A stretch of DNA of 45,311 nucleotides from Treponema sp. (GTDB taxonomy: Bacteria; Spirochaetota; Spirochaetia; Treponematales; Breznakiellaceae), in contig JAITLC010000051.1 in NCBI GenBank assembly GCA_031278095.1, positions 1 through 45,311 of the forward strand, in the 5' to 3' direction. The translations under genes were made by a program, and so were the position numbers. How positions within the stretch are numbered: position 1 is the stretch's first letter; each line of letters begins with the position of its first letter. This document shows, piece by piece, positions 7,265 through 17,009 of the stretch. The notes under the pieces are model-generated. The model saw nothing but the letters and a program-made list of their open reading frames with translations. It did not search any database and was not told the origin of the DNA.

Positions 7265-9355
7265 ATGGGCATCGACATTACCAAGATGCGGAACATCGGT
7301 ATCAGCGCACACATCGATTCGGGGAAAACAACCCTCTCGGAGCGCATTCTGTTTTATAGCAATAAAATTCACGCCATTCATGAAGTCCGGGGAAAGGACG
7401 GTGTTGGGGCTACGATGGATCACATGGAACTGGAACGGGAACGGGGTATCACCATTCAGTCCGCGGCTACCCAGGTTACCTGGAAGGATTATACGATAAA
7501 TCTTATCGACACCCCCGGACACGTGGACTTTACCATTGAGGTTGAACGTTCCCTCCGGGTACTGGACGGGGCAATTCTCGTGCTCTGCGCGGTTGGCGGG
7601 GTTCAAAGCCAGTCCATTACCGTAGACCGGCAGCTTAAACGCTACCATGTGCCCCGGATTGCCTTTGTGAACAAATGTGACCGTACCGGAGCCAATCCCT
7701 TCAAAGTGAGGCTGCAGCTCCGGGAAAAACTGGGGCTCAATGCGGTGCTTATCCAGATCCCTATCGGGCTTGAGGACAAGCTTGAGGGTATGGTGGATCT
7801 TATCACCATGAAGGCGGTCTACTTTGACGGAGATCAAGGTGAAATGATTCGCTATGCGGAGATCCCTGCGCATCTCAAGGCTGATGCGGAAAAATACCGG
7901 GAAGAACTGCTGGATGCGGTTTCCATGTTCTCCGACGAACTTGCGGAACTCTACCTCGAAGGGAAGGCAATCCCCGAAAATCTGTTCCATGGGGCTATCC
8001 GGAAGGGTACTCTGTCGGAGAAATTTGTTCCCGTTATGGTAGGTTCCGCCTATAAAAACAAGGGGATTCAGCTCCTTCTGGACGGAGTAAAAAATTATCT
8101 CCCGAATCCTTTGGAAGTTAAAAACTTCGCCCTTGACCTTGAAAACAATGAAGAACAGAAGGAGCTTTCCTGCGACGAAAAAAGTCCTACGGTAGCCTTG
8201 GGTTTCAAGCTTGAAGACGGTCAGTACGGCCAGCTTACCTATGTGCGGATCTATCAGGGCGCCTTAAAGAAGGGCGATGAACTTCTCAACACCCGCGCCC
8301 GCAAGCGCTTCAAGGTAGGACGGCTGGTACGGATGCATTCGGATAATATGGAAGATATTACCGAAGGATCGCCGGGGGACATTGTGGCTCTCTTCGGTAT
8401 CGACTGTGCTTCGGGTGACACCTTCTGCGGCGGCGGCCTTAACTACGCTATGAGTTCGATGTATGTGCCTGAACCAGTTATCTCTCTGGCCATCGATCCC
8501 AAGGACAAAAAAAGCGCCGATCAGATGGCCAAGGCCCTGAACCGCTTTACCAAGGAAGATCCTACTTTCCGTACCTTTGTAGATCCTGAATCCAACCAGA
8601 CGATCATCCAGGGTATGGGGGAACTTCATCTGGAAGTCTACATAGAGCGGATGAGGCGTGAGTACAAATGCGAGGTTGAGACAGGTATGCCCCAGGTTGC
8701 CTACCGGGAAGCTATTACCCGGCGTGCCGAATTCAACTATACTCACAAAAAACAGACCGGCGGTTCGGGCCAGTACGGTCGTGTAGCAGGCCACATGGAG
8801 CCCTGGGACGGCGGCGACTACGAATTTGTGGACAACATCAAGGGTGGAGCCATTCCCACGGAATACATCCCCAGCTGCGACAAGGGCTTCAGGGAGGCGA
8901 GCAAGAAGGGAAGCCTCATCGGATTCCCTATCGTCAATATCCGCTGCCTTATCAACGATGGTCAGAGCCATCCGGTGGATTCTTCGGACATCGCCTTCCA
9001 GCTTGCCGCTATCGGCGCCTTTCGGGAGGCCTATCACAAGGCTAAACCCTGTATTCTGGAACCGATCATGAAGGTTGCGGTTGAAGGGCCCACAGAATTT
9101 CAGGGAAATATTTTTGGTTCAATCAACCAGCGTCGTGGTATAATATCGGCATCGACCGAAGACGGGGTGTTTAGCCGTGTGGAAGCGGAAGTCCCCTTAA
9201 GCGAGATGTTCGGCTATTCCACGGTACTCCGTTCCCTTACCCAGGGTAAGGCCGAGTTCACCATGGAGTTCCTCAAATACGGCAAGGTGCCCCAGAGCAT
9301 CAGCGAGGTGCTTGTAAAAGAGTACGAAGAGAAAAGGCGAAAAGAACGTTCCTGA
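7265..9355 (+). CDS. fusA: Elongation factor G, spirochaete/mitochondrial (mtEFG1-like) type
   Basis: This 696-aa GTPase moves tRNA and mRNA through the ribosome after peptide-bond formation. ATG 7265 is chosen over the upstream in-frame ATG at 7232 because AGGAG lies 8 nt before it. G motifs are clear: AHIDSGKT (G1), RERGITI (G2), DTPGH (G3) and NKCD (G4). Domains II-V follow in normal order and the length is usual. Stretches such as [31 protein letters not shown] and [11 protein letters not shown] read like human mitochondrial GFM1, which I know from memory. This is the spdEFG1 subfamily described for spirochaetes and planctomycetes, whose members carry out translocation. The next gene starts 60 bp downstream on the same strand. 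Confidence 0.97.
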   Translation: MGIDITKMRNIGISAHIDSGKTTLSERILFYSNKIHAIHEVRGKDGVGATMDHMELERERGITIQSAATQVTWKDYTINLIDTPGHVDFTIEVERSLRVLDGAILVLCAVGGVQSQSITVDRQLKRYHVPRIAFVNKCDRTGANPFKVRLQLREKLGLNAVLIQIPIGLEDKLEGMVDLITMKAVYFDGDQGEMIRYAEIPAHLKADAEKYREELLDAVSMFSDELAELYLEGKAIPENLFHGAIRKGTLSEKFVPVMVGSAYKNKGIQLLLDGVKNYLPNPLEVKNFALDLENNEEQKELSCDEKSPTVALGFKLEDGQYGQLTYVRIYQGALKKGDELLNTRARKRFKVGRLVRMHSDNMEDITEGSPGDIVALFGIDCASGDTFCGGGLNYAMSSMYVPEPVISLAIDPKDKKSADQMAKALNRFTKEDPTFRTFVDPESNQTIIQGMGELHLEVYIERMRREYKCEVETGMPQVAYREAITRRAEFNYTHKKQTGGSGQYGRVAGHMEPWDGGDYEFVDNIKGGAIPTEYIPSCDKGFREASKKGSLIGFPIVNIRCLINDGQSHPVDSSDIAFQLAAIGAFREAYHKAKPCILEPIMKVAVEGPTEFQGNIFGSINQRRGIISASTEDGVFSRVEAEVPLSEMFGYSTVLRSLTQGKAEFTMEFLKYGKVPQSISEVLVKEYEEKRRKERS

Positions 9356-9414
9356 GGAAATACCGGGGAAAAGCGATTATTTTCTCCATATATTAAAGTT
9401 GGAAGGAAAGACAA

Positions 9415-10119
9415 ATGGTAAAATCAGAATTAATCGCCCGCAGTCCGGTTCGGATATTTGAAAAGTCCATCCATGGAGGACTTAAAAGCGGCGAAGTGGG
9501 ACTCATCGTTTCATCCAGCGGCATCGGGAAGACCAGTGTACTGGTACAGATTGCCCTGGACAAGCTTCTGCAGAACAGGAAGGTTATCCACGTGTCCTTC
9601 ACCCAGAATACCGGTTATGTGCTTGCCTGGTACGAGGATATTTTTGATGAATTCATCAACCGGAAGAATCTGGAGAATGCCCAGGAAGTAAAGAATGAAG
9701 TTACCAAAAACCGGGTTTTGATGAATTTTAACCAGGACGGGGTTACAGGCGATCAGGTTCTCAGGAGCCTCAGGGCGATGATTTTGGAAGGAGGCTTCAA
9801 GGCCGAGTCTATCATCGTGGACGGCTTTGATTTTAACCGGATGGATCGTTCCCGGTTTGAGAATATTAAAAATGCCGCCAAAGAACTGAATCTTGAAATC
9901 TGGCATTCCTGCACGGTGAGGGGAGAAGGCCCCCTCTGGGACAAACAGGGAATCCCCTTCATCATCAAGGACTATGCGGATCTGGTGGATGTTATCATCC
10001 TGCTTGATCCGAAAAGCGATCATATTGAGTTGACGGTTTCCAAAGATCGCAGCAACGTCAAACTTGAGTCCATGGCCATGCGGCTTGATCCCAAAACACT
10101 GCTTATTCTGGAAGGTTGA
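9415..10119 (+). CDS. RecA/KaiC-like P-loop ATPase of unknown role
   Basis: The 234-aa protein has a Walker A motif (SSSGIGKTS, near residue 40) and a Walker B-like strand (SIIVDGFDF, near residue 130). The opening SIHGGLKSGEVGLIVSSSG is typical of single-domain KaiC/RadA/RecA-fold ATPases. AAGGAAAG lies just upstream of ATG 9415. It follows fusA by 60 bp on the same strand and may share its transcript. I recognise the fold but no named family. Lack of a signal peptide or membrane segment makes it cytoplasmic. A short 6-bp hairpin (ATAGCG/CGCTAT, 10123-10138) follows the stop codon. Confidence 0.75.
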   Translation: MVKSELIARSPVRIFEKSIHGGLKSGEVGLIVSSSGIGKTSVLVQIALDKLLQNRKVIHVSFTQNTGYVLAWYEDIFDEFINRKNLENAQEVKNEVTKNRVLMNFNQDGVTGDQVLRSLRAMILEGGFKAESIIVDGFDFNRMDRSRFENIKNAAKELNLEIWHSCTVRGEGPLWDKQGIPFIIKDYADLVDVIILLDPKSDHIELTVSKDRSNVKLESMAMRLDPKTLLILEG

Positions 10120-10302
10120 AATATAGCGCTTCCGCTATGCCGTCCTCGTACTCCAGGATGATCCCCATATCCCTCCGTGTTTCCATGCTGTGTTACTCCT
10201 GAGAAATATGGGATGTTGTCGGTGTTATGATTTATACCTGCAGCATCAATAGTCCCGGCCGGGATCCTCCAGGCTGGGGCGGAAACGAAAAGGACAGTCT
10301 TT

Positions 10303-11520
10303 ATGAAGCAAAACCGGCGTTTCTATATCATCACCCTTCTCATCTATATTGACATGATCCTCTATGGATTCATCAATTCTTCCAGAAGCATAGCCTACCC
10401 CCTCATAAAGAATGAATTCGGTGTTTCCTATGACCAGCAGGGGCTCATGGTTTCGGTGATCGCCGTTTTCTCGGTAATCGCATGCATCGTTGCGGGTATC
10501 ATTCTGGGGCGTTTGGGGTTCCGTAAATCCCTAATGCTGGGCTTTACCCTTATCCTGAGCGGGATGTTTTGCTTCCGTGTGGCGAACGGTTTTCTCTTTG
10601 CTGCGACAATGTTTCTGCTGATACAGATGGGCCTTGGTTTTTTTGAGATAGGCCTTAACGGCATGGGGGTTAGCACCTTTACTGCAAAATCCGCCCTTAT
10701 GATGAGCCTCCTGCACTTTTTCTACGGCATAGGAGCAATCATCGGGCCGGCCTACGCGGGACTGATGACCGGCAGCATGGGGAAAAACTGGCGCTACATT
10801 TATTTTTCCGGCCTCTTCCCTGTCCTGCTTCTGGGAATCTTTACCTTTATTGTCGCTCCCGGAAAGCGGACACAGTCTGTACCGAAAAAAACCGGGCCCG
10901 AGGAAGGCGATTCGCCTCCCGCCAAAAGACTTTCCTTTTTTTCGGCCCTGAAGGAACCGGTGGTATGGCTTTTCGGCATAACTATGGGTTTCGGTTCGAC
11001 AGTAGAAGTAGGAACCACCAACTGGAGCGCCCTGTACCTGCAGGATGTCTACGGTTTTGATCCAAAGATCCAGGGAGCCCTTTTTGTTTCAATTTTTTAT
11101 ATTCTCTACACTGCTTCCCGTTTTCTTTCCGGTTTTATAATCGAAAAGATCGGCTACCTTAAAAGCATCACGGGCGGCTGTGTAATTGTCTGCCTTATCT
11201 TTGCCGCAGGTTTCCTTCTGGGGGAACGGGGAATCTGGATACTGCCGGTTTCAGGTTTCTTCATCGCCATCCTCTATCCTACCATGCTGGCCCTGAGCAT
11301 CCCCGTCTTTCGGGAAAACGCCCAGGCAGTAAGCAGTGTCATCATACCCATTGCCTTTACCACAAACGGCCTGCTCCAGTACTCTATCGGTCTTATCAAC
11401 CGTTTTATCGGAGCGGAGTGGGGCTACCGAAGCAGCCTCGTTTTCAGCGTACTGACCTTCTTTCTCCTCCTGGCAGTGAGAAAAAAAGTAAAAACGATAA
11501 ATCCGCGTTCCTATTTGTAA
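10303..11520 (+). CDS. Major facilitator superfamily transporter (sugar-type MFS)
   Basis: The 405-aa protein contains about 12 hydrophobic helices in two six-helix halves, split by a hydrophilic loop near residues 185-210 (GKRTQSVPKKTGPEEGDSPP). GRLGFRKS in the loop after helix 2 is the MFS signature region. FGITMGFGSTVEVGTTNWS in the second half resembles fucose/hexose-type MFS carriers, so a sugar or related small solute is likely but unproven. A GAAAAGGACAG sequence precedes ATG 10303. The 183-bp gap upstream holds no gene I trust. The 3' end overlaps the convergent nitroreductase gene by 10 bp. Confidence 0.88.
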   Translation: MKQNRRFYIITLLIYIDMILYGFINSSRSIAYPLIKNEFGVSYDQQGLMVSVIAVFSVIACIVAGIILGRLGFRKSLMLGFTLILSGMFCFRVANGFLFAATMFLLIQMGLGFFEIGLNGMGVSTFTAKSALMMSLLHFFYGIGAIIGPAYAGLMTGSMGKNWRYIYFSGLFPVLLLGIFTFIVAPGKRTQSVPKKTGPEEGDSPPAKRLSFFSALKEPVVWLFGITMGFGSTVEVGTTNWSALYLQDVYGFDPKIQGALFVSIFYILYTASRFLSGFIIEKIGYLKSITGGCVIVCLIFAAGFLLGERGIWILPVSGFFIAILYPTMLALSIPVFRENAQAVSSVIIPIAFTTNGLLQYSIGLINRFIGAEWGYRSSLVFSVLTFFLLLAVRKKVKTINPRSYL

Positions 11521-12074
11521 TTCACCATATCGTTCGCCCTCTTCCGGCTTGAAGCGGCGCTGACCGCATCGACTCCCGCCTGAACCCTGCCTACCCGCAC
11601 CAGGGCCACGGCGCTGTGGCCCGAGGGAAGCCCCAGTTCGGCCTTGAAGCGGCTGTTGATGGTGTCCATGGGCCCGGTATAGATCCTGGAACCATAGCCC
11701 AAAACCTGGGCTGCAAGGTAGATGTTTTCCGTTGCCAGGGCGCAGTCAAAAATCTGGCTGCCATTGGTTTTGCCGTCCCCAAAACTTGAAACGACAATAA
11801 GGACATTCCCGTCCTGACTCTGGGGAACTATCTTTTGAGCCAGATCAGGATTCTGCACGACGGTAAAGTACCAGGGCTGCTGGTTACGGGCGCTGGGTGC
11901 ACGGATTCCCGCATTGATGATGGCATCCAGATCGGACCTGGCGATTGAACCTGAAACAAAGTTTCGGGCCGCATGGTGGTTGACAAGCGCCTTGAGTCCG
12001 GAATTATCGCTGTCTTGGGCAAAAGACGTCATGATTACTACCGCCAAGAGTACAAGGATCATTCCTTTTTTCAT
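11511..12074 (-). CDS. Nitroreductase-family flavoprotein with an export signal
   Basis: From ATG 12074 (AAGGAG nearby upstream) the product is 187 aa. It opens with MKKGMILVLLAVVIMTSFAQ, a Sec-type signal peptide, and continues as a compact nitroreductase: HHAARNFVSGSIARSDLD, then the FMN-contact stretch AGIRAPSARNQQPWYFTVV, then AAQVLGYGSRIY. Members normally bind FMN and reduce nitro compounds or quinones with NAD(P)H in the cytoplasm, so an exported copy is unusual. The upstream ATG at 12089 is less likely because it would overlap the ribosome site. It lies 220 bp downstream of the beta-barrel operon on the same strand. Confidence 0.85.
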   Translation of the reverse strand: MKKGMILVLLAVVIMTSFAQDSDNSGLKALVNHHAARNFVSGSIARSDLDAIINAGIRAPSARNQQPWYFTVVQNPDLAQKIVPQSQDGNVLIVVSSFGDGKTNGSQIFDCALATENIYLAAQVLGYGSRIYTGPMDTINSRFKAELGLPSGHSAVALVRVGRVQAGVDAVSAASSRKRANDMVNYK

Positions 12075-12142
12075 GTTTTTCTCCTTCATAAGATGAATAA
12101 GATGGGCTAACCGGGTTAACGAACAAGTCTATCTAACCCTAT

Positions 12143-12237
12143 GGAGAAAATTGCATTTGCATAATTCGTCATATGATAAAGAATCAGCAATTTTCTCCGA
12201 GGAACCTCTGGAAATCAAACCCGGGTTTCCAGAGGTT
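12143..12237. repeat. Two tandem perfect 12-bp hairpins between nitroreductase and beta-barrel genes
   Basis: GGAGAAAATTGC (12143-12154) pairs perfectly with 12187-12198. Immediately next, AACCTCTGGAAA (12203-12214) pairs perfectly with 12226-12237. They lie downstream of the beta-barrel gene and upstream of the nitroreductase. They may end the operon or form the nitroreductase leader. No T-run follows either one. Confidence 0.7.
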
Positions 12238-12294
12238 TCCATTATACTACAGGAGGAAAACGGATACAACAGAAAATATCTACTGCTTCTTAAC

Positions 12295-13623
12295 TTAGAA
12301 CCTGAAGATTCCCTTGAACCAAAAACAACTTAAATCTTTGTAAGGGGCATAGCTCCCCCGGTCATCAATACCGCCTGAAAAAAAATCGCTTCCCAGGGAA
12401 AGGCTCAGGGCGTCGGTCAGGGCGTATTCGGCAGATACGCTGCCTACGCTGTCGAAGTCAATGAGATCCAGGTAATACCAGGCCGAACATTTAAGGGTTT
12501 CCCGGAAAAAAGAACGGGCAATTCGCAGACTCACGCCATTTTTCCGCCAGGGCCTTTCGGTTCCGCCTGAGTATGCATCCGTCAACATATCTTCGTAATA
12601 CTGGGCTGAAAGATTCCATACCGAAGGGTTCCAGTCAATACCCGCAAGCAGTTTAAGGTTCTGTTTTTCAACGGGCCTTTCGGTCTGTCCGTCTGCCAGA
12701 ATGGCTACCGTGTCCTCAAGCGGACGTTCATAATACCCGCCTCCAGTCCAGGCCGTTTCCAACCGCAGGAGGAAATCACCGATGGGGATGCTCGCATCCG
12801 CCCCGGCGGTGATTGTTCTTTCATATTCCGGCAAAAGTTCAAGACCGGTTACAACCGGAAGAGTACCTATCAATTTTTTTTCCATGAAAGCAATGTCGTT
12901 CCAGCCGTAAAACCCCATAACGGAAAGATCTGCCGCAGATGTATACCAGGAAACCCGCAGCCCGTATTCCCCATTGCGTATGGTCAACGGAAGGGTCTTG
13001 TCCTGTAGTGAAACCGGCAAGGCCGCCCCGCCAGCATCGACCGATGAGGGATAAAATACTGCGTAGAGAGGATTCTGTTCACCGGGGAGGCGGGCAGGGC
13101 TGAAGATGGGCAGCCACAAAGCCTCAATCGCCAAGGTCTGAAACGAATACCGGAGTTTGAAGCCGTCCACTGCGAGACGGCTCCCCGCAAAGTCGATCCC
13201 TGCGTAAGCCGTTAGGTTTTGGGGACAGACCACATCGGTAAGGATAAGGCCGTCCGCGGCGCCCCAGGATACGAGCTGCCTTCCCAGCCTGAAACTGAAG
13301 GCCCCGGCGCCCCAGTCAAGCCAGGCCTCATCCAGAGAAAAACCGGTGCGATCCGGGCTTACACCGTTATACTCCGCGGAAAGGGAAACAAATGCCGAAG
13401 CCGCTCCGACAAAGGCGCTGATTTCCCCGGTAAAGGCGTTACGGGAATCGGTCAGCCCCGAATCCTTTGCAAAAGGAATGGCCTGAAGCGTTTCAACCGA
13501 TCCATGGAGCTCTACTTCAACCTGGGCCTGAAGCAACGGTACGGCACATAGCGCCAGTACAGCGTATAGCAGTAACGCTGCGGCGTTCAGCGGCAGCGCC
13601 GTTAGCCATAGCCCGCCCTTCAC
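12295..13623 (-). CDS. Outer-membrane beta-barrel protein (porin-like)
   Basis: The 442-aa protein has a long signal region (hydrophobic ALLLYAVLALCAVPLL, likely cleavage after QAQ). It continues as alternating amphipathic strands rich in aromatic residues (AFSFRLGRQLVSWG, LRVSWYTSAADLSVMGFYGW, LSLSLGSDFFSGG). It ends in Phe (FKGIFRF), the terminal aromatic expected of proteins assembled by the BAM machine. It resembles barrels found beside MMPL exporters, such as the DUF1302 group, but I cannot fix the family. The start overlaps the stop of the LolA-like gene by 4 bp (ATGA), showing translational coupling. It is the last gene of the unit that begins at 17291. Confidence 0.8.
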   Translation of the reverse strand: MKGGLWLTALPLNAAALLLYAVLALCAVPLLQAQVEVELHGSVETLQAIPFAKDSGLTDSRNAFTGEISAFVGAASAFVSLSAEYNGVSPDRTGFSLDEAWLDWGAGAFSFRLGRQLVSWGAADGLILTDVVCPQNLTAYAGIDFAGSRLAVDGFKLRYSFQTLAIEALWLPIFSPARLPGEQNPLYAVFYPSSVDAGGAALPVSLQDKTLPLTIRNGEYGLRVSWYTSAADLSVMGFYGWNDIAFMEKKLIGTLPVVTGLELLPEYERTITAGADASIPIGDFLLRLETAWTGGGYYERPLEDTVAILADGQTERPVEKQNLKLLAGIDWNPSVWNLSAQYYEDMLTDAYSGGTERPWRKNGVSLRIARSFFRETLKCSAWYYLDLIDFDSVGSVSAEYALTDALSLSLGSDFFSGGIDDRGSYAPYKDLSCFWFKGIFRF

Positions 13624-14417
13624 CGCAAATTCCCCCGTTCCAGAGTGGTAACCGAAAAAAGAGTATCGTCCAGGGGGATGTTAAATTGGATCTCCGACAT
13701 TTCGATAAGCGTAGAATGTTTGTTCTGCACATTGATCATTTCCATTTTAAGAACTGTCCAGATATCGTCTATTTTCTGAATTCCGGACACCCGCAGTGTT
13801 TTAAGGAGCTTGCCCTGGCGGTCATAATAATCCGCCGCAGCAATGATATCCGAATCCTTGCGAACCCAAATAACACGTCTGCCGTAGGGATCGTTTCTGT
13901 CTTTGGGTTTAGCCTCCACTATCCGGCAGGCTGTGCCGTCAATTGATTCCTCACCCTGGAACGCAAAAGTATCCCTGGCAAGACTACGGCTTCCCATATC
14001 CTCGTAGGTAAAATCGGTTCCCATAAAATCATCGTTTTTTCCCGAACCGGTAATACGCCGTACCCGTCTCATGGCCGGAAGGTAGAGCCACATATCATCG
14101 TCTCTGGATTCATCATCGTAAGAAAAAGACAGATAACCCGTTCCCGCCACATCGCGGGGACTTTGAAAGACCATGAGAATTTTGTCCGTATCCCCATAGT
14201 CTTTAAAATAATACGAAACTTCCCGAACCCGGGGAGCGCCCCTGCCGCTTGAGAGGGTCATGGTGAGTTTGTATCGGGCCGTATCCCCGGTATACCGTTC
14301 ATCCGCCAGGCGCATAATATCGTAGCCGCTTAATTCCTGCGAAAACACAGCAACTGTCCCGAATACGAACAGAAATAGAACCACTGCAAAAATACTAAAA
14401 CTGCTTCTCTTATTCAT
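13620..14417 (-). CDS. Periplasmic LolA-like protein (outer membrane lipoprotein-sorting family)
   Basis: This 265-aa protein starts with a signal peptide (MNKRSSFSIFAVVLFLFVFG ... FSQ). The mature part (DIMRLADERYTGDTARYKLT, SYYFKDYGDTDKILMVF, DDDMWLYLPAMRRVRRITG, FMGTDFTYEDM) is the standard wording of the LolA-like 'outer membrane lipoprotein-sorting' family usually encoded beside MMPL/RND proteins. The fold is a half-barrel that can shield a hydrophobic ligand in the periplasm. It lies between an RND-type inner-membrane protein (42 bp upstream) and an outer-membrane barrel (4-bp overlap), which suggests that it carries the substrate between membranes. The substrate is unknown. Confidence 0.85.
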   Translation of the reverse strand: MNKRSSFSIFAVVLFLFVFGTVAVFSQELSGYDIMRLADERYTGDTARYKLTMTLSSGRGAPRVREVSYYFKDYGDTDKILMVFQSPRDVAGTGYLSFSYDDESRDDDMWLYLPAMRRVRRITGSGKNDDFMGTDFTYEDMGSRSLARDTFAFQGEESIDGTACRIVEAKPKDRNDPYGRRVIWVRKDSDIIAAADYYDRQGKLLKTLRVSGIQKIDDIWTVLKMEMINVQNKHSTLIEMSEIQFNIPLDDTLFSVTTLERGNLR

Positions 14418-14459
14418 AACTCTTCCTTTTTCGACTTCTTATTCTGTGGTTAAGTATCG

Positions 14460-16994
14460 CTATTCATAAGACCTCTTCCTTAACGGTTTCAAAACATATA
14501 TCAAGAGCGGCGTAAGGGTATAATCCGCGAGCAGGGCTGACGTCATCCCGATAATAGCCAGAACCCCTACATGGAAGAGCATTGCTATGGGGCTTAAAGC
14601 ATAGACCGCAAACATGGCGCAGAGTATTATCGTGGTTGTCCCCAGAGTCCGGCCTATTTTGGCAAAGGTATCCAGCACTGCCTGACCGTAGGATTTTTTC
14701 CGTTCCAGTTCCAGATTTATATGGCTGATAAAATGGATCGTGTCGTCCACCGCTATCCCCAAAAGCATGGGCATGATGGTCATGGTGAGCATGTCCAGGG
14801 GAATTTTCGCGTAACCCATGATTCCGCCGATGATGATAACCGGTGCAATATTGGGGATCATTCCAATGAAGGCTGTTTTGATACTCCTGAAAACCAGAGC
14901 CAGAAAAATAAAGATGATGAGAAATGATCCGGCAAAGGATTTTAATTCCCCGTACACCACCTTGTTGTTCATCTCCGCAAAACTAGCGATCATCCCTACC
15001 ACTGCCGCGTCTTCTTCAGGAAACCGGGTACGGGCGGCTTCTTCGGCGGCCTTGACGTTTTTTGCGATTCGGTTACCGTCATAACCGGTAAGTTCCACCG
15101 TCAACACCGCGGTGGAAAAATCCTCGCTTATCCGGTTGAAGAGATCCCTGCCTCCGGAAATTTCATAGAGGAAGAGTAACTGGGCAAGCAGGTCAGGATC
15201 ATCGGGGATCGTATAAAAGGCAGGATCATCACTATTCAGAGTCCGGTACATTTCCTTGACAATTTCTGTTACCGAAGAGATTCGCGGCCTTGTACCGGAA
15301 ATCTTGGTCAAGTCCAGGGCGCCAAGATCCGCTGCAAGGGAATCCAGATCCCGCATCTTCTGTGGGTCTTTGAAAAAGTCAGGTTCACCGGAATTTACCA
15401 TCACCGTATAGGTGTAGAGGGAACCGATTTTGGCGTCGATTATTTCGGCGAGCCGGTTGATGTAGGGGATCTTTTTCCCCATGAAAGAAAAATAATCCAG
15501 GTTTACCGTCATTCTGAAAATGCCGGGAATAAAGGCGGCAATAAAGAGGAAGGCGATGAGGATCACCGGCTTCCGTCTTTTAAGCAGCAACTCTCCAAAG
15601 CGATAGAATTTCTGTTCGATCCAGGTTCCCGAAGGATAGATCTCCAAAGGGGATACGGACGGGACAGTCTCTATGTTCCCTGATAACTCGCCCGGCGGAA
15701 TGTCCGGAACATTTTTTTTCGGCTTCCCAAAACTGAAAAGAACCGGAACCAGGAGGATCACGTAGAGGTAGACCGCAAAAACCGTGAGGGCGCTGGTAAC
15801 GCCCACCCAGCGCAGGGCGCCGATACCGGCAAAGAGGAAGGAGAGAAGTCCGCCCATGGTGGTAACGGCGGTAAAAAGTATGGGCCAACCCGTTTCCCCG
15901 GCCGCAGCGATAAGGGCCTCTTTCCGGGGGGAGACGTTTGGCGAAGTTGAGTTTCGCTGAAAGTTCCACTGCCCCGGACGGCGAAAATGGAATTTGAAAG
16001 AGTTCACCAGGTGTATGGCGTATCCGATGGAAAGGGCCATGGAAAGCAGAATGGGCAGGGTCATGAGGTTTGAATCCGCGGGAATTCCAAGCCGGGCCAT
16101 GTACCCAAAGACCGATCCCACGCCCCCGATAATAGTCAACACCGGAACCGCGATGCCCCTGAATGACCGGGTAAAGACAATGAGACAGAGGATCGCCACA
16201 ACAAAACCCCCGATAATCCGCTTAACGGTCTCGGCCATGACGGTCTGGTTTTCTTCCCATTCGGTATAGGCTATGCCCGCGGGCTTCAAGGTGTATGGGG
16301 CAACACCGCCCTTGGGATTTTGCCATTTGGGGTCGGTGATAATTTTCTGTGCGGCCTGCCCCACGGAATACATCTCCCTGGATTCATTTTCGCCCTCGTA
16401 GCTGTAAAGACTTAAGGAAAGCCAGGTTTCCCGGCAGTCATCAGAGACCAGCATATTCACCAGCGAAGAGCGGGACATGATATAGGCGCGTTTTTCCTCC
16501 ATTTCCGGCCCTGCCTGAGGGATTCCGTCCTCAAAAGGACTGCGCACTTCAATGCCTTCGTCTGATCCCATGGAGATGGATATGTCTGTTAATGATCGCA
16601 GTTCCCTCGCATAGGGAACCTTTTCCAGGAGTTCCGCCCCCAGATCCCGAATCATGGTGAGCACGCCGGGATCAAACACATCATCAGCCTGGATCAACAC
16701 AAGAACCTGGTCTTCGTTGCCGAACAGAGCCTCAAAACGCTTTGTATTGATCTCTATGGTGTCATACTCATTAAACCATTCGTCCATGTTGTCATTGGTA
16801 GTCATCCTGGGAAGCCCCGCGAGGCCTATAAACGTAAAGATCGCCAAACCCGCAATAAAGAACCACCGGTACCGAATCTGGAAAGCGGCGAATTGGGCAA
16901 AACGCCGGTTAATACGTCCCTGCGGGCCGCGAGTGTATGGAATTGAGTTGTACGACACCTCTTCCAGCGGCTTGTACATACCATCAATTTTCAT
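14460..16994 (-). CDS. MMPL/RND-superfamily transporter
   Basis: The 844-aa protein has the duplicated plan of RND/MMPL proteins. There is one helix near residue 50 (WFFIAGLAIFTFIGLAGL), a large periplasmic loop (~75-250) and five helices (~260-420). A second helix follows near 475 (VILIAFLFIAAFIPGIFRM), then another loop and five final helices (~680-840). A conserved pair of Asp lies in the last block (GIAVDDTIHFISHI), as expected for proton-driven exporters of this group. GGGAG and AAAGAAG precede ATG 16994. The DUF2325 gene ends 15 bp upstream and the LolA-like gene starts 42 bp downstream. Likely role: moving a hydrophobic or amphipathic molecule out of the inner membrane. Confidence 0.92.
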   Translation of the reverse strand: MKIDGMYKPLEEVSYNSIPYTRGPQGRINRRFAQFAAFQIRYRWFFIAGLAIFTFIGLAGLPRMTTNDNMDEWFNEYDTIEINTKRFEALFGNEDQVLVLIQADDVFDPGVLTMIRDLGAELLEKVPYARELRSLTDISISMGSDEGIEVRSPFEDGIPQAGPEMEEKRAYIMSRSSLVNMLVSDDCRETWLSLSLYSYEGENESREMYSVGQAAQKIITDPKWQNPKGGVAPYTLKPAGIAYTEWEENQTVMAETVKRIIGGFVVAILCLIVFTRSFRGIAVPVLTIIGGVGSVFGYMARLGIPADSNLMTLPILLSMALSIGYAIHLVNSFKFHFRRPGQWNFQRNSTSPNVSPRKEALIAAAGETGWPILFTAVTTMGGLLSFLFAGIGALRWVGVTSALTVFAVYLYVILLVPVLFSFGKPKKNVPDIPPGELSGNIETVPSVSPLEIYPSGTWIEQKFYRFGELLLKRRKPVILIAFLFIAAFIPGIFRMTVNLDYFSFMGKKIPYINRLAEIIDAKIGSLYTYTVMVNSGEPDFFKDPQKMRDLDSLAADLGALDLTKISGTRPRISSVTEIVKEMYRTLNSDDPAFYTIPDDPDLLAQLLFLYEISGGRDLFNRISEDFSTAVLTVELTGYDGNRIAKNVKAAEEAARTRFPEEDAAVVGMIASFAEMNNKVVYGELKSFAGSFLIIFIFLALVFRSIKTAFIGMIPNIAPVIIIGGIMGYAKIPLDMLTMTIMPMLLGIAVDDTIHFISHINLELERKKSYGQAVLDTFAKIGRTLGTTTIILCAMFAVYALSPIAMLFHVGVLAIIGMTSALLADYTLTPLLIYVLKPLRKRSYE

Positions 16995-17009
16995 AAAACT
17001 TCTTTCTCC

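Noticed and set aside
10103-10186. 27-codon minus-strand ORF (METRRDMGIILEYEDGIAEA...) with AGGAGT upstream
   Set aside because: Very short, overlaps the 3' end of the ATPase gene on the other strand, and has no recognisable similarity; chance is likely, although the ribosome site is good.
12104-12138. Possible second DtxR-type site near GCTAACCGGGTTAAC upstream of the nitroreductase
   Set aside because: The half-sites face the wrong way (TAACC-G-GGTTA instead of GGTTAG-CTAACC), so it does not match the operator.
12151-12333. 60-aa plus-strand ORF spanning the two hairpins
   Set aside because: Its length comes from the palindromes and it overlaps the end of the beta-barrel gene; no ribosome site.
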